The notes under the pieces: model-generated
What the model saw: only the letters and a program-made list of their open reading frames with translations
Databases searched by the model: none
Told to the model about the DNA's origin: nothing
NCBI RefSeq assembly: GCF_901933205.1
Contig: NC_044573.1
Span: 62,797,993-62,861,992 of the forward strand
Reading direction: 5' to 3'
From: Camarhynchus parvulus
Taxonomy: Eukaryota; Chordata; Aves; Passeriformes; Thraupidae
Length of the DNA stretch: 64,000 nucleotides
Made by a program: the position numbers and the translations under genes
In this document: piece after piece, positions 63,555 through 64,000 of the stretch
Layout: the number at the start of each line of letters is the position of its first letter
How positions within the stretch are numbered: the first letter of the stretch is position 1

Positions 63555-63582
63555 TGATACCTTCAGGTGGCTGAAGGTATCA
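63555..63582. repeat. Perfect 12-bp hairpin, 4-nt loop
   Basis: TGATACCTTCAG, loop GTGG, CTGAAGGTATCA. GTGGCTGAAGG is also repeated directly on both sides (from 63540 and 63567). Confidence 0.95.
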
Positions 63583-64000
63583 AATTGCTTCAAAGATGCA
63601 ACTATTAATCAATCAGTTTGAACACAGGCCAAGAATATACAGAAGCCTGTAAATTATTATGCAGAAGCTCAAAAGAATTATACATTTGGTGATGATACTC
63701 AGCAGTACTACACAGAAATAAAAAAGAAAAAAACTACGTATGTGTTTCAACTGTAAAACTGTTATTTTTAAAATATTATATGGAAAACCAAACTTTCCTT
63801 GTATCTACCATGTTAGATACTACAAGAAACATTTTGACTCTTAATTGAAGAAAATATGTTTCCTTAATCCCAATGCAAAAATTTAAAATTGTTTAGATTG
63901 TTTGTTTTGTTTTTACACTACAAATAAAGAGTACATATTTACTTATAGCACAAGCACTTTTAAGCTGTCTCTATAGCAGATGGATATAATTAATTTCCAC

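Larger units (their letters stand above)
57468..64000. other. Intergenic to window end, no gene seen
   Basis: AT-rich sequence with a possible ancient repeat fragment at 58450-58545 and a 12-bp hairpin at 63555-63582. No exon with convincing splice signals. Confidence 0.6.

Overview
The window reads as AT-rich nuclear DNA from a bird, most likely a songbird. Avian CR1 LINE fragments occur throughout. Two copies of an LTR opening TGTCCTGGTTTAGGGC, a family I associate with passerines, lie at 11.2 and 41.9 kb. Exons are short, separated by kilobase introns and bounded by GT/AG. There is no bacterial-style gene packing, and almost all long open frames are chance runs in introns or intergenic DNA.

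Left part (1-36.3 kb): eleven plus-strand exons form the 3' part of one gene, which I recognise as TBC1D32 (broad-minded, BROMI), a ciliary and Hedgehog-pathway protein with a divergent C-terminal TBC (Rab-GAP-like) domain. Every exon joins the next in phase with no stop codon. Together they encode 441 residues and a TAG at 36118-36120, roughly the last third of a protein of about 1,250 residues. The 5' exons lie upstream of the window. The intron between exons 7 and 8 has the hallmarks of a minor-spliceosome (U12-type) intron: donor GTATCCTTT at 29030, branch site TTCCTTAAC at 29976-29984, and AG 13 bases after the branch A. This is the only AG nearby that keeps the frame. A nested retroelement cluster (LTR fragment, CR1, a second LTR carrying its own CR1 insert, another CR1 tail) fills 11.2-12.9 kb and ends about 36 bp before an exon.

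Right part (36.3-64 kb): about 28 kb with no protein-coding gene I can support. This fits the known placement of TBC1D32 beside a gene-poor interval in vertebrates (recalled, not checked). It holds one intact solo LTR with a 5-bp target duplication (41869-42418), a minus-strand stretch that looks like decayed coding sequence (40688-41214), an isolated exon-like block (46575-46659), a GC-rich block with a TATA motif next to a CR1 tail (56.87-57.47 kb), and several near-perfect hairpins and palindromes.

I found no CRISPR array, operon, tRNA or rRNA. The most interesting items are the U12-type intron, the perfect 19-bp hairpin at 32.6 kb, the GC-rich TATA block and the unassigned exon-like and coding-like fragments. 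I see no clear undescribed multi-gene system here.
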